This document shows positions 63,644-64,000 of a stretch of 64,000 bases of DNA, in pieces. Each line of letters starts with the position of its first letter. Position 1 is the first letter of the stretch. The stretch is from Streptomyces cyaneochromogenes (GTDB taxonomy: Bacteria; Actinomycetota; Actinomycetes; Streptomycetales; Streptomycetaceae), in assembly GCF_003963535.1 (NCBI RefSeq), contig NZ_CP034539.1, positions 4,836,001 through 4,900,000 on the forward strand, read 5' to 3'. The notes beneath the pieces were generated by a model. It was not told the DNA's origin and did not search any database. It saw only the letters and a list, made by a program, of their open reading frames with translations. The position numbers and the translations under genes were made by a program.

Positions 63644-63760
63644 CTGCTGGTCGCCTCCTTTCGGTGGTTATGGGTCGACGTCTACCGCAAATTAGTGGCC
63701 GCCGCCACCGAGGTCAAGGGGGTGGCCCCGGCGTCTCGAAAGCCACGGCCCCGTGGCAGG

Positions 63761-64000
63761 TCAGGGGCTCGGCGCCGTCGGCATGCCCGGTGTCGTGCGT
63801 TTCGTCACGTCCGGGGTGTCCTCGCTCCCCGCACGCCCGCCGCGCAGGGACGGGGGGTGCCGTCGGCGTCGGCGGCGGTCCCGTACCGGCCAGAGCAGGA
63901 CGTATGCCGTGGAGACGACGACGAAGGTCAGGCGGATCAGGCCGCGCGTCGCGTCGTCGGGGACGACGAAGACGGTGCCGTACAGGGTGATCAGCGCGAT
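63761..64000 (-). CDS. Membrane protein, C-terminal part (runs off window)
   Basis: A frame open at the right edge and ending at TGA 63761-63763 encodes the last 79 residues of a membrane protein: two hydrophobic segments (IALITLYGTVFVV and LIRLTFVVVSTAYVLLW) followed by a long Arg-rich, then Thr/Pro-rich, cytoplasmic tail. The family cannot be told from this piece. Confidence 0.6.
   Translation of the reverse strand: MALITLYGTVFVVPDDATRGLIRLTFVVVSTAYVLLWPVRDRRRRRRHPPSLRGGRAGSEDTPDVTKRTTPGMPTAPSP

Overview
The window is high-GC actinobacterial DNA and almost certainly a Streptomyces chromosome. It carries bldC, a valine dehydrogenase gene, genes for DUF3073 and DUF6274 proteins, purS/Q/L, purF, purM, purD and purC, an Lsr2-like protein gene and dnaX followed by a small SRP RNA, in an order typical of Streptomyces core genomes. 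GTG/TTG starts and ATGA/GTGA overlaps are common.

Bases 1-38,400 are mostly core chromosome. They hold a partial metallophosphoesterase, a Glu-Asp-Phe tRNA cluster followed by a broken copy of its Asp/Phe part, an HrpA helicase, a second tRNA-Asp, bldC, vdh, and purine genes in several separate units (purF, purM; purS-Q-L; purC; purD). Interspersed are a META-domain lipoprotein, a secreted protein, a type VII secretion-like operon (EspC-like protein, papain-like cysteine peptidase, chagasin-type I42 inhibitor lipoprotein), an ArsR-like/M23 peptidase pair, three tRNA-Gly genes around an ABC transporter with a two-component system, and dnaX.

Bases 38,400-52,500 are a mobile-element graveyard on the 3' side of tRNA-Ser(GGA). 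Three copies of the tRNA-Ser 3' end (38458, 47895, 50378), a fragment of tRNA-Arg(CCT) at 41356 and a 5'-damaged tyrosine integrase show repeated integrations. Cargo includes a polysaccharide-synthase operon (hyaluronan-synthase-like glycosyltransferase, nucleotide-sugar dehydrogenase, and a 57-residue LAATG-tailed microprotein), small membrane proteins, and a ribbon-helix-helix/PIN toxin-antitoxin pair. Two apparently identical 1.53-kb IS110-family insertion sequences lie here; their leaders look able to encode a bridge RNA.

Bases 52,600-63,400 are two minus-strand units. The first is a compact operon that looks biosynthetic: a cucumopine-synthase/McbB-like (Pictet-Spengler type) protein, a DAO-family flavoenzyme, a carbamoyltransferase fused to an SRPBCC domain, and a histidine phosphatase. 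The second is purine catabolism: xdhA-xdhB-xdhC (xanthine dehydrogenase and its maturation factor), followed by a guanine-deaminase-like enzyme. A membrane protein runs off the right edge.

All calls come from reading the sequence and translations by eye. No database search, folding program or alignment was run.
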